Shown: one piece after another, positions 1 through 9,104 of the stretch
Layout of the letters: every line of letters starts with the position of its first letter
How positions within the stretch are numbered: position 1 is the first letter of the stretch
Origin: Accumulibacter sp.
Lineage (GTDB): Bacteria > Pseudomonadota > Gammaproteobacteria > Burkholderiales > Rhodocyclaceae
NCBI RefSeq assembly: GCF_023806635.1
Contig: NZ_JAMTDQ010000009.1
Coordinates: 1-37,159, forward strand
Direction of reading: 5' to 3'
DNA: 37,159 nucleotides
Notes under the pieces: generated by a model
What the model saw: only the letters and a program-made list of their open reading frames with translations
Told to the model about the DNA's origin: nothing
Database searches by the model: none
Made by a program: the position numbers and the translations under genes

Positions 1-46
1 CGACACTGGACTTCGGATGATCTGCAGACTTGCGGGTAAAGGGCAG

Positions 47-62
47 GGCTAGCCGGCTAGCC
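47..62. repeat. 16-bp perfect palindrome over the tsaD stop codon
   Basis: GGCTAGCCGGCTAGCC is its own reverse complement and is also two direct copies of GGCTAGCC. It contains the TAG stop of tsaD. It could form a cruciform or a short RNA hairpin at the end of the transcript, but no T-run follows on the minus strand, so a terminator role is not shown. The remaining bases at the left edge (1-46) show no gene. Confidence 0.6.
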
Positions 63-1076
63 GGCGCCGGTCAGCGGCCAGCGCGGCCGCACCGCGAACG
101 CACCGGCAGCCTTGCCGGCAAGCCCCGCCTGCAACCGCAACGCGCCCGCCAGGGCGATCATCGCGCCGTTGTCGGTACAGAACTCGAGTTCCGGGTAGAA
201 GACCTCGATGCGCGATCTCAGCGCGCGCGCATCGAGTTGGCGGCGCAGTTCGCGATTGGCCCCGACGCCGCCGGCAACGACCAGCTGCCGCAGGCCACTG
301 GTCCGCACGGCGCGCAGCGCCTTGCTCACCAGCACCTCGACGATCGCTTCCTGAAAGCCGCAGGCAATGTCCGCCCGCTGCTCGTCGTCCAGCGTCCCCA
401 ACTCGCGCACGCGGGTCAACACGGCCGTCTTCAGACCACTGAAGCTGAAATCGAGATCACCGGAGCGCAGCATCGGTCGCGGCAGCTTCACCCGTCCCGG
501 TCGGCCGCTTGCGGCGAGCACAGCCAGCGCCGGGCCGCCAGGATAGCCGAGGCCGAGCAGCTTGGCGGTCTTGTCGAAAGCCTCACCGGCCGCGTCATCG
601 AGCGTCTCGCCCAGCAACGCGTACTCGCCGACGCCGGTGACGCGCATCAGCTGGGTGTGTCCGCCGGAAACGAGCAGCGCGACGAAGGGAAAGCGCGGCG
701 GACGCGCGGACAGCAGCGGCGACAGCAAGTGGCCCTCGAGGTGGTGTACCGGCACGGTCGGCAACCCCAGTGCCATCGCCAACGCCTCGGCGAAGGCAGC
801 GCCGACGAGCAGGGCGCCGGCGAGACCCGGCCCCTGCGTATAGGCGATGGCGTCGATCTGCGCCAACGAGCGGCCACTGGCGGCAAGAACCTGTCGCAGC
901 AGCGGCACGAGACGGCCGATATGGTCGCGTGACGCGAGTTCCGGCACCACGCCACCGTACTCGGCGTGCATGCGGACCTGCGAGTGGAGCGCGTGCGCCA
1001 GCAAGGTGCCGTCGTCGCCATCGTACAGCGCGACGCCCGTTTCGTCGCAGGAGGATTCGATTCCGAGAACCAGCAT
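57..1076 (-). CDS. tsaD: tRNA N6-adenosine threonylcarbamoyltransferase TsaD
   Basis: TsaD (YgjD/Gcp) transfers the threonylcarbamoyl group from TC-AMP to A37 of ANN-decoding tRNAs, together with TsaB and TsaE, in the cytoplasm. From the ATG at 1076 the protein has 339 residues, close to the usual 337-345. It begins [14 protein letters not shown], the ASKHA phosphate-binding start of the family. The metal-binding motif HHLEGH is at about residues 111-116, and [10 protein letters not shown] and the C-terminal [10 protein letters not shown] block are present. A second ATG at 1085 would add MPP; neither start has a clear Shine-Dalgarno sequence, and MLVLGIESS matches the family N-terminus best. 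The gene is alone on the minus strand, about 137 bp downstream of the oxidoreductase start. Its TAG stop lies inside a perfect 16-bp palindrome. Identification is secure; only the start is in doubt. Confidence 0.95.
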   Translation of the reverse strand: MLVLGIESSCDETGVALYDGDDGTLLAHALHSQVRMHAEYGGVVPELASRDHIGRLVPLLRQVLAASGRSLAQIDAIAYTQGPGLAGALLVGAAFAEALAMALGLPTVPVHHLEGHLLSPLLSARPPRFPFVALLVSGGHTQLMRVTGVGEYALLGETLDDAAGEAFDKTAKLLGLGYPGGPALAVLAASGRPGRVKLPRPMLRSGDLDFSFSGLKTAVLTRVRELGTLDDEQRADIACGFQEAIVEVLVSKALRAVRTSGLRQLVVAGGVGANRELRRQLDARALRSRIEVFYPELEFCTDNGAMIALAGALRLQAGLAGKAAGAFAVRPRWPLTGAG

Positions 1077-1213
1077 CGGCGGCATTCTAACACCGTGCCC
1101 CAGGCCGGCGCCGGCCTCGCCGGCAGCGGGTGGGAACGGACGGGCAACGCAGTGGTAGGGGCGCGGCGGGGCGGGCTGATCAACGGGCTCCGGGGAACTC
1201 CGCATGCCCGCCG

Positions 1214-2233
1214 CTAGTCGGGATGGCGAATGCAGATCTTGCCGAACTGCGCACCACTCCTGAGATAGTCCAATGCCTCCCTGAGCGCCGTGAACTCGAA
1301 GACCCGGTCCACCGTGATTGCCGGCCGGTGTTGCTCCAGCGCCCGCAGCATCGCCTCGAAACCGTCGCGATGGCCGACCGTGATTCCCTGCAGCCGGATC
1401 TGACGGGTGACGATCGGCCCGAGGGGTACCGCCAACGACGACCCGGAAAGGACGCCGATCATCGACAGCGTGCCGCCGGCGCGAATGCAGCGCAGCGACT
1501 GCGGCAGAGTCTTTTCGCCGCCCAACTCGACGATGTGATCGAAACCACGCCCGCCGGTGATCTCACGTGCGGCCTTCGACCACTCTGGTGTCCGCGTGTA
1601 GTTGATCGTCGCGTCGGCGCCGAGCGCCCGCAGGCGCTCGATCCTCTCGTCACTCGAGGAAATGACCGTGACGTGGGCACCAGCCATCCTGGCGAAGGCG
1701 AGGGCAAACAGTGCCACGCCACCCGAGCCCTGGATCAACACCCGCTCGCCGGGGCCGACGCGGCCATGCGTGACGAGCGCACTCCAGGCCGTCAACGCCG
1801 CGCACGGCAGCGTCGCCGCCTCGAGGTCACTCAGACAACTCGGGACCTTCACCACGCCCTGCTCCGAGAGGCACATGAACTCGGCCATCGCGCCATCGAG
1901 CGGACCGCCGAGCGACCCCATCATGCGACTCAGGTCCGGGTCGCCGCTGATCCAGCCCTGGAAGAAGCACGGGCAGACCCGGTCACCCGGCGCAACACGG
2001 CTGACGCCGGGACCAACCTCGACCACCTCGCCGACGCCGTCCGACACGGGAATCAGTGGTAACGTCCCGGTGAAGCTGCCATAGCCGCGCTCCGGAACGA
2101 CCAGGTCACGATAGTTGAGCGAAGCGGCGCGCATGCGCAGCAGCACCTGCCCCGGCCCGGGTTGTGGTCGCACTCTCTCGGCCAGCCGCAGATTGCCCAG
2201 CCCCCAGTCGTCCTGAATCTGAAAGACTCGCAT
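1214..2233 (-). CDS. Zinc-independent alcohol dehydrogenase / quinone oxidoreductase family protein
   Basis: This is a medium-chain dehydrogenase/reductase of the quinone-oxidoreductase branch, probably an NAD(P)H-dependent reductase; the substrate cannot be read from sequence. It has 339 residues. The N-terminal GroES-like domain (about 1-125) includes [14 protein letters not shown] and [13 protein letters not shown]. The Rossmann domain has a [18 protein letters not shown] nucleotide-binding loop near residues 165-185. The cysteine pattern of the structural zinc lobe is absent, as in zinc-independent members. The start at 2233 is supported by a strong ribosome-binding site (GGAGGTGGGCG then ATG). 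The neighbours are functionally unrelated (tsaD downstream, an EamA transporter upstream), so context does not narrow the role. A long hairpin lies in the leader region (2275-2322). Confidence 0.88.
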   Translation of the reverse strand: MRVFQIQDDWGLGNLRLAERVRPQPGPGQVLLRMRAASLNYRDLVVPERGYGSFTGTLPLIPVSDGVGEVVEVGPGVSRVAPGDRVCPCFFQGWISGDPDLSRMMGSLGGPLDGAMAEFMCLSEQGVVKVPSCLSDLEAATLPCAALTAWSALVTHGRVGPGERVLIQGSGGVALFALAFARMAGAHVTVISSSDERIERLRALGADATINYTRTPEWSKAAREITGGRGFDHIVELGGEKTLPQSLRCIRAGGTLSMIGVLSGSSLAVPLGPIVTRQIRLQGITVGHRDGFEAMLRALEQHRPAITVDRVFEFTALREALDYLRSGAQFGKICIRHPD

Positions 2234-2274
2234 CGCCCACCTCCGCTGATCGGCGCCCTTCGCGCGCCCCGTGA

Positions 2275-2322
2275 CGCTTGTGCGCCACTGGCGGACGCCA
2301 CCAGGCAATGATCGCACAAGCG
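2275..2322. repeat. Nested inverted repeat upstream of the oxidoreductase gene
   Basis: CGCTTGTGCG at 2275-2284 and CGCACAAGCG at 2313-2322 are perfect 10-bp inverted repeats. Between them lies a second inverted pair, TGGCG/CGCCA, around 2289-2300. The structure lies 42-89 bp upstream of the oxidoreductase start codon, between it and the EamA gene. It could be an RNA stem-loop or an operator for a dimeric regulator. No T-run follows on the minus strand. Confidence 0.6.
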
Positions 2323-2380
2323 CGACCACGCGCGACGACACAGTGCGATCGATCGCGCCGGCAGACGATACGGACGGCCG

Positions 2381-2397
2381 CCGTCGGCGACCGACGG
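2381..2397 (-). terminator. Short GC-rich hairpin just after the EamA stop codon
   Basis: CCGTCGG, a 3-nt loop, then CCGACGG form a 7-bp perfect stem beginning 6 bases past the EamA stop on the minus strand. There is no U-tract, so this is at best a weak or Rho-assisted terminator or a 3'-end stabiliser. Confidence 0.35.
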
Positions 2398-2402
2398 GCC
2401 GT

Positions 2403-3350
2403 TCAGCCGCCGCGGAAGGCGCGCACGCCGAGAACGACGCCGGCCAGCAGCAGCCCGATGCCGAGCAGCGCCGGGCCGCCGGGCAGCGCGCCGCGCCAGA
2501 TGAAGGCGTAGGCAAAAGCGGCGACGGTCTCGAAGACGATCAACTGCCCGCTGAGCGCGGTCGGCAGCAACTGGCTGGCACGATTCCAGAGCAGCGTGCC
2601 GAGCCAGGAGGCACAGAAGCCGAGCGTCAGCATCAGTCCCAGGTAGCGCATCGGCTGCGGGCCCAGCGGATAGTCGAAGCTGTCGTCCAGCCAGAAACCC
2701 GCAGCCGCCATGCCGATCGCCGCCATTGGCAACGTCGCCAGACCCTGCGCCAGCGCCCAGGTTCCGGAAGCGAGCTGCGGCCGCTGGCGCAGCCAGCGGG
2801 AGTTGCGCACCGGGTACCAGGTCCAGGCGGCAACCGCGGCCAGGGCCAGCAGGGCGCCCCCCAGGTAGTCGTCGATACTGCGCTGCGCGCCGAGCAGCGC
2901 CATCTCGTGGCGGTTCACCAGGGTGATGCCGATCGCAATTACCGCCAGCGACGGCAACAGGCGGCGCCACGGCAAGGCCTCGCTGCCGAAGTTGGCGACG
3001 ATCGCGATGACGATCGGCAGGGTACCGATGAGCATCGTCGGCATTGGCGCATCGGCGAGCTGGATCGCCGCCGCCAGAAAGAGGTAGTAGAGGATGTTGC
3101 CGACCAGCGCCAGCTCGAAAGCAATCCGCCAGTCCTGGCGCTGCAGCCGCAGCAGACGCCCGCGGCCGCTCCAGGCGAGCAGCAGCGCGATCAGTCCGAA
3201 AGCAAGGTAGCGGCCGAAGGACAGTATCGCCGGCGGATACTCGGGCAGCAGCAGCGGAACGACGAAAACCAGTCCCCAAAGCATGCCGGCACCGAGAGCG
3301 CAGGCGACACCGGCGATCAGTGGCGCGCTAGCCGGTGACGCTGACGACAT
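2403..3350 (-). CDS. EamA/DMT-family transporter
   Basis: The protein has 315 residues and looks like a drug/metabolite transporter superfamily exporter (EamA repeat pair, as in RhaT/YdcZ/RarD relatives) in the inner membrane. About ten hydrophobic segments are visible, from the N-terminal LIAGVACALGAGMLWGLVFV to the C-terminal ALLGIGLLLAGVVLGV. The first EamA repeat covers about residues 10-140 and the second about 160-310. The substrate is not predictable. The start at 3350 (MSSASPASAPLIAG) has only a weak upstream GGCGAAG; no better internal start precedes the first membrane helix. The gene sits on the minus strand between the ubiT end and the oxidoreductase, 45 bp from ubiT, so it may be read through from the ubi genes. 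Confidence 0.85.
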   Translation of the reverse strand: MSSASPASAPLIAGVACALGAGMLWGLVFVVPLLLPEYPPAILSFGRYLAFGLIALLLAWSGRGRLLRLQRQDWRIAFELALVGNILYYLFLAAAIQLADAPMPTMLIGTLPIVIAIVANFGSEALPWRRLLPSLAVIAIGITLVNRHEMALLGAQRSIDDYLGGALLALAAVAAWTWYPVRNSRWLRQRPQLASGTWALAQGLATLPMAAIGMAAAGFWLDDSFDYPLGPQPMRYLGLMLTLGFCASWLGTLLWNRASQLLPTALSGQLIVFETVAAFAYAFIWRGALPGGPALLGIGLLLAGVVLGVRAFRGG

Positions 3351-3395
3351 GCTTCGCCGCGACGCCGGCGCCAGTCGTCCGGGCGACCCGCGGGC

Positions 3396-3848
3396 TCAAC
3401 GCTGGAAGAGCGACAGTCGCGGCAAGGGCGGCCACTCGATGGCGTCGAGCATGTTCTTGACCAGCAGCCCCAGTTCGGTGTCGCCGACGATCGACAGTTC
3501 GCGCTTGAAGAAGAGGGTATCCGGGTCTTCCTGCCGTGCCAGCAGCTGCAGGAAAGCCGACAGGTTGGCCTGGAAACACAGATCAGGTGCCTGCGGGGCG
3601 GTCAGCAGTGGCCGGAAGAGCCCGTCGCGATAGATGAACGAAGCGACCCCGCCGGCATCGAGCACCTCGACGACGAAGCTGCGGTCCGCGAGCTGCGCCA
3701 GGCTGTCGGCCGGCAGCAGGCCGGCCCTGGCGGCGACGTTGAGCGCCGTCGCCAAAGCCAGCGAGTGCGGCCACTGCGGCAGATGGGCACCGATCGTCGA
3801 GAGGACGCCCGGCAACTTGAAGCTCGGAATCGTGAAACCCTGACTCAT
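3396..3848 (-). CDS. ubiT: Ubiquinone anaerobic biosynthesis accessory factor UbiT (SCP2 domain)
   Basis: The 150-residue protein is an SCP2 (sterol carrier protein 2) domain lipid-binding protein. In Enterobacteria and Pseudomonas, UbiT is the accessory factor that, with UbiU and UbiV, allows oxygen-independent ubiquinone synthesis, probably by binding hydrophobic intermediates. The SCP2 core includes [20 protein letters not shown] and the end [21 protein letters not shown], which carries the GD.EL signature typical of UbiT. The start at 3848 has a good Shine-Dalgarno (GGAAGGAA) and overlaps the ubiV stop in an ATGA tetranucleotide, indicating translational coupling. It is the last gene of ubiU-ubiV-ubiT. 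Confidence 0.92.
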   Translation of the reverse strand: MSQGFTIPSFKLPGVLSTIGAHLPQWPHSLALATALNVAARAGLLPADSLAQLADRSFVVEVLDAGGVASFIYRDGLFRPLLTAPQAPDLCFQANLSAFLQLLARQEDPDTLFFKRELSIVGDTELGLLVKNMLDAIEWPPLPRLSLFQR

Positions 3849-4768
3849 GAGTGAATTCCTTCCCGATTGACAGGCGCGGCAGCCTGGTGGCTGGCAATCC
3901 CGGCAGTGCCGAACCAGTAGCCGTCCACCAACCCGTCGCTGGCCCAACCCGCGGTATCCGGGGCCAGTGCTTCGCCACGCCGGGCAGCGTCGAAGGCGGC
4001 GATGACCGCCGCCATCGCCTGCGGTTGCGGGCTGATGCGGATCACTTCGATACCCATCGCCAGCAGATCCGGAACCTGCGGCAGCAGACTGCAGGTCTGC
4101 GCCGACATCGTCTGGATGCCGTTGATGCTCAGGAACGGTTGCCCCTCGCGGGTGCGCAGGGTCATCCCCTGCGGGTGGTCGAGACAGCGGAACTGGCAGT
4201 CGTCCTTGCCGAGATTGTAATGACGGGCGGTGAAACAGCGGGCGGAGAACGCCAGTGGCAGCTTGCCGAAAACGAAGACCTCACTCGCGACGCCGGCTGG
4301 CCGCGTGTCATGCAGCGTCCCGATCAGCCGCCGATCAGCCTCGAGCGGTGGCAGCCAGCGCCGCATGCCCCGGCGGGCGAACGACGCCAGCGTGGCCTCG
4401 TTGTAGATGTTGAGGTGTGTCCCGGCGACGAATGGCCGACCGGCGGCGATGCCGACCGCGCCGAGATCGTTGGCCTCGAGCAGGCAGCCAGGGATGTCGC
4501 TCGCCTCATCCGCCAGGCGTCGCAGCGCCTTCAGGTCACTCTCCGATTCGAGCAGCGCCTGCGCGGCGAAGACCACCTCCTTGCCGGCCCCAGCCAGATC
4601 ACGTGCCAGCCCAAGCCAGTCGGCGGTGCGCATCTGCTGCCGGCGCGAGCAGACGACCTCGCCGAGACAGACGATGTCGATCGCCGGGTTCTGCGCAATT
4701 TCGGCGTAGAACTCGTAGACCTCGTGCTTCGGCCAGAAGTGGAGCAGTGGTCCGAGCGAGAGCTTCAT
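3845..4768 (-). CDS. ubiV: Ubiquinone anaerobic biosynthesis protein UbiV (U32 peptidase-like)
   Basis: The 307-residue protein belongs to the U32 peptidase-like family. UbiV forms a heterodimer with UbiU, carries a [4Fe-4S] cluster and is needed for O2-independent hydroxylation in ubiquinone synthesis. Cys178, Cys191 and Cys195 reproduce the 13- and 4-residue spacing of three of the E. coli UbiV cluster ligands, and Cys40 (or Cys34) can supply the fourth. [14 protein letters not shown] and [24 protein letters not shown] are typical. The start at 4768 has a strong GGGAGG ribosome-binding site. The stop overlaps the ubiT start by four bases, and ubiU ends 14 bases upstream. Confidence 0.94.
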   Translation of the reverse strand: MKLSLGPLLHFWPKHEVYEFYAEIAQNPAIDIVCLGEVVCSRRQQMRTADWLGLARDLAGAGKEVVFAAQALLESESDLKALRRLADEASDIPGCLLEANDLGAVGIAAGRPFVAGTHLNIYNEATLASFARRGMRRWLPPLEADRRLIGTLHDTRPAGVASEVFVFGKLPLAFSARCFTARHYNLGKDDCQFRCLDHPQGMTLRTREGQPFLSINGIQTMSAQTCSLLPQVPDLLAMGIEVIRISPQPQAMAAVIAAFDAARRGEALAPDTAGWASDGLVDGYWFGTAGIASHQAAAPVNREGIHS

Positions 4769-4782
4769 CGCTTGCCTCCCAC

Positions 4783-5796
4783 CTAGCGCCACGGGCGGCT
4801 GTAGGCGCCGAGCGTCACCTGGCTGCCTTCGGCCAGCCGGGCGAGTTCGGCCTGCCAGGCCGGCCGGACGCTGAAACGCTGGTCGCCGCGAGCGAGTTCG
4901 TCGAGCGCCGCGCGCAGGGTGCGCGTGACCTGCGCGACGTAGGTCGGGCTGCGCTGGCGGCCTTCGACCTTGATCCCAGCGACACCGATACGGGCAATTT
5001 CGGGCAGGATTTCGAGCACGTTGAGGCTCGTCGGTTCCTCGAGCGCGTAATAGGTTTCTCCCTGGACCTCGAAGCGCCCCTTGCACAGCGTCGGGTAGCC
5101 GGCCGGCTCGGCAGCGGCGAAACAGTCGATGAGGATGCCGTTCAAGCGCGTCGCCATGCCGTCCGGCGATTTCTGCCACTGCACGAATTTCGCCGGCGAG
5201 CAGGCGCCGACGGTGTTCGGCGACTCGCCGGTGGCGTACGACGAGAGCCAGCAACGCCCCTCGTTCATCACGCACAGGCTGCCGAAGCCGAAGACCTCGA
5301 TCTCGACCGGCGTGTTGCGGACCACCGTCTCGACCTGTGCCAGCGTCAGGACGCGCGGCAGGACGGCGCGCCGGACGCCGAACTCGCGGTGCGCGAAGTT
5401 GATCGCCTCGTAGTTCGTCGCCGAGCCCTGCACCGAGAGGTGGAGGCGCAAGTCGGGGTGGCGGCGACTGCTGTCGTCGAGCAGGCCGACATCGGCAAGA
5501 ATGACGGCGTCGACACCGAGATCCACCGCCCCGTCGACGGCCCGCTGCCAGTCGGCGAAGCGCCCTGGCTGGGCGAAGGTGTTGATCGCCATCAGAACCT
5601 GGCAGTGACGGGTCTGGGCGTAGCGAACACCTTCGACCATCGCCCGGTGGTCGAAATTGAGGCCGGCGAAGTTGCGGGCGTTGGTATCGTTGCGATAACC
5701 GAGATAGACGGCGTCCGCACCGTGATCGACGGCAGCCTTGAGTGCCGGCAGGCTGCCCGCCGGGCAGATGAGCTGGGGTATCTTGCGAGCGGCCAT
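4783..5796 (-). CDS. ubiU: Ubiquinone anaerobic biosynthesis protein UbiU (U32 peptidase-like)
   Basis: The 337-residue U32 family protein is the partner of UbiV in oxygen-independent ubiquinone synthesis. Cys175, Cys182, Cys199 and Cys238 match the spacing of the four E. coli UbiU [4Fe-4S] ligands (169, 176, 193, 232), all shifted by six. The U32 signature appears as [20 protein letters not shown]. The start at 5796 ([15 protein letters not shown]) fits the family N-terminus; a GAGG lies about 10 bases upstream. It is the first gene of ubiUVT and has its own promoter with an FNR/ANR-type box inside the end of the upstream gene. This suggests low-oxygen induction, as reported for ubiUVT in E. 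coli. Confidence 0.95.
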   Translation of the reverse strand: MAARKIPQLICPAGSLPALKAAVDHGADAVYLGYRNDTNARNFAGLNFDHRAMVEGVRYAQTRHCQVLMAINTFAQPGRFADWQRAVDGAVDLGVDAVILADVGLLDDSSRRHPDLRLHLSVQGSATNYEAINFAHREFGVRRAVLPRVLTLAQVETVVRNTPVEIEVFGFGSLCVMNEGRCWLSSYATGESPNTVGACSPAKFVQWQKSPDGMATRLNGILIDCFAAAEPAGYPTLCKGRFEVQGETYYALEEPTSLNVLEILPEIARIGVAGIKVEGRQRSPTYVAQVTRTLRAALDELARGDQRFSVRPAWQAELARLAEGSQVTLGAYSRPWR

Positions 5797-5819
5797 GAAC
5801 GAAAGCCTCGTAGCACGAA

Positions 5820-5867
5820 GCGCGCCAGTATAGTGGGCGCGAGCCGCCAAGGCTTGATGCGCGTCAA
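5820..5867 (-). promoter_or_regulatory. FNR/ANR-type box and -10 element of the ubiUVT promoter (class II geometry)
   Basis: On the minus strand TTGACGCGCATCAA (5867-5854) is a 14-bp match to the FNR/ANR consensus TTGA(T/C)-N4-ATCAA. A good -10 hexamer, TATACT, lies at 5832-5827. Transcription would begin near 5819-5820, placing the box centre (5860.5) about 41 bp upstream, the class II position where FNR-type activators contact RNA polymerase. The leader to the ubiU ATG would be about 24 nt. The box overlaps the TGA stop of the upstream binding-protein gene. Confidence 0.8.
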
Positions 5868-6676
5868 GTTCGAGCCGATTGACAGAGGCCAAGGCGCAAC
5901 CGGCGCAGATAGGCGAGGCCCATGATCGCCCGGCTGCCGTACCAGGAAACCATCTCGCCATCGATCAGCTGCCAGCGGTGGGTGGCCATCTCGCCCAACA
6001 GTCGTTGCCGGTCACGCTCGCGGAAGGGGTAGGGTTCGCTGGCCAGGAAGACGATCCCGGCGTCGCGCGCCACTTCCGCGAGTTCGATCTGCGGGTAGCG
6101 CTGTGTACTGACGGCCGGCAGCGTGTCCCAGCCGGCCGCCGCCAGCATGCGCGAGATGTAGGTATCGCGAGCAGCGCTCAACCATGGGTCACGCCAGATC
6201 AGGTACAGCACCTGCTGCCGCGGCAGCAGGGCGGCGACCTCGGCAAGCGCGGCCCATTCGCGCTCGAAGGAGACGCACAACGCCGCCGCCTCCTGCTCGC
6301 GATCGAAGATGCCGCCGAGCAGGCGGTAGAGATCGAGATTGTCGCGCGCTTCCAGCGGATGGGTGACGACCAGGTGCGGCACGAAGTCGGCCAGCGCGGC
6401 GACCTCGTCGCGCCGGTTCTCGTCGATATTGACCAACACATGCGTCGGCTGCAACGCGCGCAGCCGCTCGCGGTCGAAGCCCTTGGTACCGCCGAGCTTC
6501 GGGATGCCACGAAGGGCCGCTCGCGGGTGGACGCAGAAGCCGGTGCGACCAACCAGTTGCGCAGCAAGGCCGAGGGAGATCACGAGCTCGGTCAGGCTCG
6601 GCACCAGCGAGACGATCCGCGGCGACCCCGGGTAGCGGCCGTGGAGCTTGCCGAGCGCGTCAGACCATTGCATCAT
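5864..6676 (-). CDS. Helical-backbone metal receptor (BtuF-like) protein lacking a signal peptide
   Basis: The 270-residue protein has the fold signature of class III periplasmic binding proteins for cobalamin or siderophores (BtuF/FhuD-like). PRIVSLVPSLTELVISLGLAAQLVGRTGFC near residues 19-48 matches the first lobe, and an inter-lobe helix region and DAGIVFLASEPYPF match the second. No signal peptide or lipobox is visible: the protein starts MMQWSDALGKLHGRYPGSP, so a cytoplasmic location is likely, and no ABC permease or ATPase is nearby. Starts at 6676 and 6673 are adjacent; GAGGG lies just upstream. The gene is divergent from an SDR gene only 29 bp away, and its 3' end carries the ubiU promoter. 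The ligand is unknown. Confidence 0.8.
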   Translation of the reverse strand: MMQWSDALGKLHGRYPGSPRIVSLVPSLTELVISLGLAAQLVGRTGFCVHPRAALRGIPKLGGTKGFDRERLRALQPTHVLVNIDENRRDEVAALADFVPHLVVTHPLEARDNLDLYRLLGGIFDREQEAAALCVSFEREWAALAEVAALLPRQQVLYLIWRDPWLSAARDTYISRMLAAAGWDTLPAVSTQRYPQIELAEVARDAGIVFLASEPYPFRERDRQRLLGEMATHRWQLIDGEMVSWYGSRAIMGLAYLRRLRLGLCQSART

Positions 6677-6705
6677 GCACCCTCTGCGGACAGGAGGAAA
6701 GACAC

Positions 6706-7434
<729 letters not shown>

Positions 7435-7449
7435 GGTGGCGAGACCACC
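7435..7449. terminator. Small hairpin between convergent SDR genes
   Basis: GGTGG, five bases, CCACC forms a 5-bp stem immediately after the TAG of the plus-strand SDR. The 33-bp convergent gap has no T-run. This is a weak candidate only. Confidence 0.25.
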
Positions 7450-7467
7450 GGGGCGGACCACCGCGGC

Positions 7468-8235
7468 CTAGCCCGGCGGCGGCTGCCGCGGCTTGCGTGG
7501 CGCGGCAGCGAAGACGCGGTCGTAGACGGCGTTTGGCAGGAGCCGCAACAACTTGCCGACGATGGCCATCTGCCACGGCACGACAGCGTAGCTGCTGCCC
7601 CGTTCGATGACGCGGGCGAAACGCGTCGCTGCCTCGTCGGCGGCAAGGAGAAAGGGCATCGGGAAGCGATTCACCTCGGTCATCGGTGTCCTGACGTAGC
7701 CCGGGCAGATGGTGACCACCCGGACTCCCGAATCGCGCAGTTCGAGACGCAGGCTCTCGAGATGGCTGATCGCAGCCGCCTTCGACGCGCAGTAGGCAGC
7801 GGCCCCCGCCAAGCCGCGGACGCCTGCGAGCGAGGCGATGCCGACCAGGCGGCCGCGCCCGGCCTGTCGCATGCCGGCAATGAACGGCGAGAAGGTCGCC
7901 GCCATGCCGAAATGGTTGACCTCCATCACGCGCCGGATCGCCTCGAGGTCCGCGGCGTTCTCGGTCAGCGTGCCAACCGAGACGCCGGCGTTGGCGATCA
8001 CGAGATCGGGGACCCCGAAACCATCGATGAAGTCTGCTGCCGCGACGCGCAGGGCTTCGGCGTCGGTGACGTCGAGCGGGTACGCCCTGACACGCTCCGG
8101 CCAGCGCGTCGACAACTCGTGCAGCAACTGCGTCCGGCGGGCGACGAGCCCGAGCCGCGCCCCGCGCGCGCCGTAGTGCTCGGCCAGCGCCCGGCCGATG
8201 CCGGACGAGGCCCCGGTGATGAAGACTCGCTGCAC
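7468..8235 (-). CDS. SDR-family oxidoreductase
   Basis: This is a classical short-chain dehydrogenase of 255 residues from the GTG at 8235. That start gives MQRVFITGASSGIG, the usual few residues before the TGxxxGIG cofactor loop. NAG (IANAGVS), the serine in GIASLAGVRG and catalytic YCASK are present, and ICPGYVRTPM follows. A GTG at 8277 in the same frame would add 14 residues; neither start has a convincing ribosome-binding site. The C-terminus is basic and proline-rich (APRKPRQPPPG) after a hydrophobic patch, as in SDRs that associate with membranes. It lies directly downstream of dsbA, a gene order seen in related betaproteobacteria (from memory). The substrate is unknown. Confidence 0.88.
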   Translation of the reverse strand: MQRVFITGASSGIGRALAEHYGARGARLGLVARRTQLLHELSTRWPERVRAYPLDVTDAEALRVAAADFIDGFGVPDLVIANAGVSVGTLTENAADLEAIRRVMEVNHFGMAATFSPFIAGMRQAGRGRLVGIASLAGVRGLAGAAAYCASKAAAISHLESLRLELRDSGVRVVTICPGYVRTPMTEVNRFPMPFLLAADEAATRFARVIERGSSYAVVPWQMAIVGKLLRLLPNAVYDRVFAAAPRKPRQPPPG

Positions 8236-8299
8236 GGCAGGCGGCTCAGCGGCTGTGGACCGGCAACTCGCGGTCACCGGAAGCCGGTGGGCGGCGGCC

Positions 8300-8947
8300 T
8301 CACTTCTTGCCGCGCTCGCGCCGGACCTTGCCGATCACCTGCTCGGTCAGCGCCAGCAACTCGTTGAAGTCCTTGAGATCCTTGCCGGTGACCAGGTACT
8401 TGCCATCGACGGCGAGCGCCGGGACGCCCTGAATTCCGTACGCCTTGGCCATCTGATCGGCCTGCCTCACCCGGCTGAGGACACCGAAGGAGTTGTAGGC
8501 CTCGGTGAACTTCGTGCCGTCGATGCCGCGCGCCGTGGCCCATGCGATGACGCTCTTGTCGTCGAAGAGCTTGCCGCCCTGACGGTGGAGCGTGTCGAAG
8601 ACGGCGCTGTCGAGCCGCGCGAGATCGCCCGTCGCCTCGAGCGCGTAGAACAGTCGCGCCAGCGGCGCCCACTGCGGACGGCCGAAAGTGATCGGCACCC
8701 GCTTCAGGACGACGTCGGCGGGCAGCGCCGACGCCCACTTGCTGAGGGTGGGGTGCAGTTCACTGCAATGCGGGCAGGCGTACGAAAAGAACTCGACGAC
8801 CTCGATCTTCGCCGGATTGTCGGTCGTCTGCTGGGGAACGATCGCGACGAAGTCGCGCCCGGCGACGAGTTCGGCCCGTACCGGCAGTGCCACCGCCAGC
8901 AAGGCGATGACGAGGGCCAGCAGCCAACCAGTGGAACGTGCGTGCAT
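8300..8947 (-). CDS. dsbA: Thiol:disulfide interchange protein DsbA
   Basis: DsbA introduces disulfide bonds into secreted proteins in the periplasm and is reoxidised by DsbB. The protein has 215 residues with a signal peptide (MHARSTGWLLALVIALLAVA, cleavage likely after PVRA at about 25). The active site is Cys58-Pro-His-Cys61 and the cis-proline is Pro176 in GVPALAV. The helical insert between them is of normal length. The start at 8947 is supported by AAGGAGAG. It lies downstream of the SPOR protein and argS on the same strand, an arrangement common in Rhodocyclales and Burkholderiales. The gap to the SPOR gene (8948-9104) shows no other gene. Confidence 0.95.
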   Translation of the reverse strand: MHARSTGWLLALVIALLAVALPVRAELVAGRDFVAIVPQQTTDNPAKIEVVEFFSYACPHCSELHPTLSKWASALPADVVLKRVPITFGRPQWAPLARLFYALEATGDLARLDSAVFDTLHRQGGKLFDDKSVIAWATARGIDGTKFTEAYNSFGVLSRVRQADQMAKAYGIQGVPALAVDGKYLVTGKDLKDFNELLALTEQVIGKVRRERGKK

Positions 8948-9104
8948 CGATCTCTCTCCTTCAAGCTTGCAAATGATTGTGCCGCGCGGCCGGTCTGCCA
9001 CGTTGCACCGTCGTTCCCCCATCCTCACCGACCGTGCGGATCCTTCGCTGCCCTCACCCGCATGCCGGGCAGCCCGGTGGATGCGGGGACATCAGCCGGT
9101 TCGC

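Noticed and set aside
8948-9104. Possible fourth copy of the dispersed repeat in the dsbA-SPOR gap, because the SPOR stop is also TCAG preceded by GCTC.
   Set aside because: Beyond GCTCAG and scattered bases the sequence does not align with copies A-C; the conserved CCTTGCATCCCGG core is absent.
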